DNA of 5,370 bases, taken from contig CP058705.1 of the NCBI GenBank assembly GCA_013414705.1, positions 1,718,337-1,723,706 on the forward strand, given 5' to 3'. Both the position numbers and the translations under genes were made by a program. The notes beneath the pieces are model-generated. The model was given only the letters and a program-made list of their open reading frames with translations, was not told the DNA's origin and made no database searches. Position 1 is the first letter of the stretch, and each line of letters opens with the position of its first letter. This document shows positions 4,877-5,370 of the stretch, in pieces. The stretch is from Defluviicoccus sp. (GTDB lineage: Bacteria > Pseudomonadota > Alphaproteobacteria > Rhodospirillales > Defluviicoccaceae).

Positions 4877-5370
4877 TCAATGCAGGTGCAACGCGTCATT
4901 GAGGTAGATGCAGGCCAGGACCGTATACACATAGGCCTGCAAGAACGCGATCAGTAATTCCAGCCCCGTCAACGCGGTGACGGCAGCAAGCGGAACGATC
5001 GCCGGCAGCACGCCTACGACACCCAGGCTGGCGATGAACCCCGCCGCGAACCCCGCGAACACCTTCAGCAACGTGTGCCCGGCCGTCATGTTGGCGAACA
5101 GTCGCAAGGCCAAGCTGATCGGGCGGAAGATGTACGACAGTATCTCGATCGGCACGAGCAGTGGTGCGACGTACCACGGCGTGCCGTGCGGCAGGAAGAA
5201 CGAAAAGAAATGCAGGCCGTGCTTGGCCAGCGCGATGATGGTGCAGCCGATGAAGATCAGCAGCGCCATTCCCAGCGTCACCACCAGATGCGATGTGAAG
5301 GTGAACCCGCCGGGAACCATGCCCAGCATGTTGCCGAGCAGGATGAAGAAGAACAGCGAAAAGATGAAGG
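4877..5370 (-). CDS. atpB: ATP synthase Fo subunit a, C-terminal two thirds (partial)
   Basis: The frame is open to the window edge; 163 residues are visible of a protein that is usually about 240-250. Subunit a provides the two proton half-channels beside the c-ring. The visible part begins FIFSLFFFILLGNMLGMVPG, the conserved 'N-L-G-P' helix region. It contains PIEILSYIFRPISLALRLFA, with the essential channel Arg in LALRLFAN (equivalent to E. coli R210) and the conserved Glu of PIEILS, then NMTAGHTLLKV. The last helix has ELLIAFLQAYVYTVLACIYL, with the conserved Gln of FLQAY. It ends NDALHLH with TGA at 4877-4879. The first in-frame Met in the window (5329) is internal and not the start. It heads the visible part of the operon; atpI, commonly upstream, would lie beyond the window. 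Confidence 0.95.
   Translation of the reverse strand, partial: FIFSLFFFILLGNMLGMVPGGFTFTSHLVVTLGMALLIFIGCTIIALAKHGLHFFSFFLPHGTPWYVAPLLVPIEILSYIFRPISLALRLFANMTAGHTLLKVFAGFAAGFIASLGVVGVLPAIVPLAAVTALTGLELLIAFLQAYVYTVLACIYLNDALHLH

Overview
The window reads as chromosomal DNA of a GC-rich alphaproteobacterium, most likely near Rhodospirillales. The reason is the ATP synthase Fo gene order atpB-atpE-atpF'-atpF, in which two different b-type stator subunits (b' and b) follow the c subunit; this split Fo operon is typical of Alphaproteobacteria. The species cannot be named from the sequence. No mobile element, CRISPR array, rRNA or tRNA was seen.

Layout: bases 1-330 (+) are the 3' end of recQ, with its HRDC domain. 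Convergent to it, 366-2765 (-) holds a membrane-anchored sensor diguanylate cyclase (TM, double Cache, TM, PAS, PAS, GGDEF). It is split over three reading frames by three apparent single-base losses, each at or beside a short homopolymer. A good sigma70-like promoter (2906-2934) and a leader carrying four copies of one hexamer in inverted orientation lie upstream of it. Next, 2951-3447 (-) is a small unrecognised gene, also broken by about three frameshifts. A perfect 13-bp hairpin (3452-3482) follows the ATP synthase genes. Bases 3489-5370 (-) carry intact atpF, atpF', atpE and the 3' two thirds of atpB.

How the genes work together: the four atp genes form one translationally linked unit for the proton-conducting Fo sector (a, c, b', b). 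A strong intercistronic hairpin sits just after atpE, where extra c-subunit expression is usually needed. The sensor cyclase would make cyclic di-GMP in response to a periplasmic signal and has an intact GGDEF active site and I-site, but as written it cannot be translated as one protein. RecQ is an unrelated repair helicase.

The main point for a second look is the clustering of about six frameshifts in 366-3447, next to intact atp genes. Either these two accessory genes are decaying, or the source sequence contains indel errors. I see no convincing new biological system here; the leader repeats and the broken but recognisable unknown gene are the least explained items.
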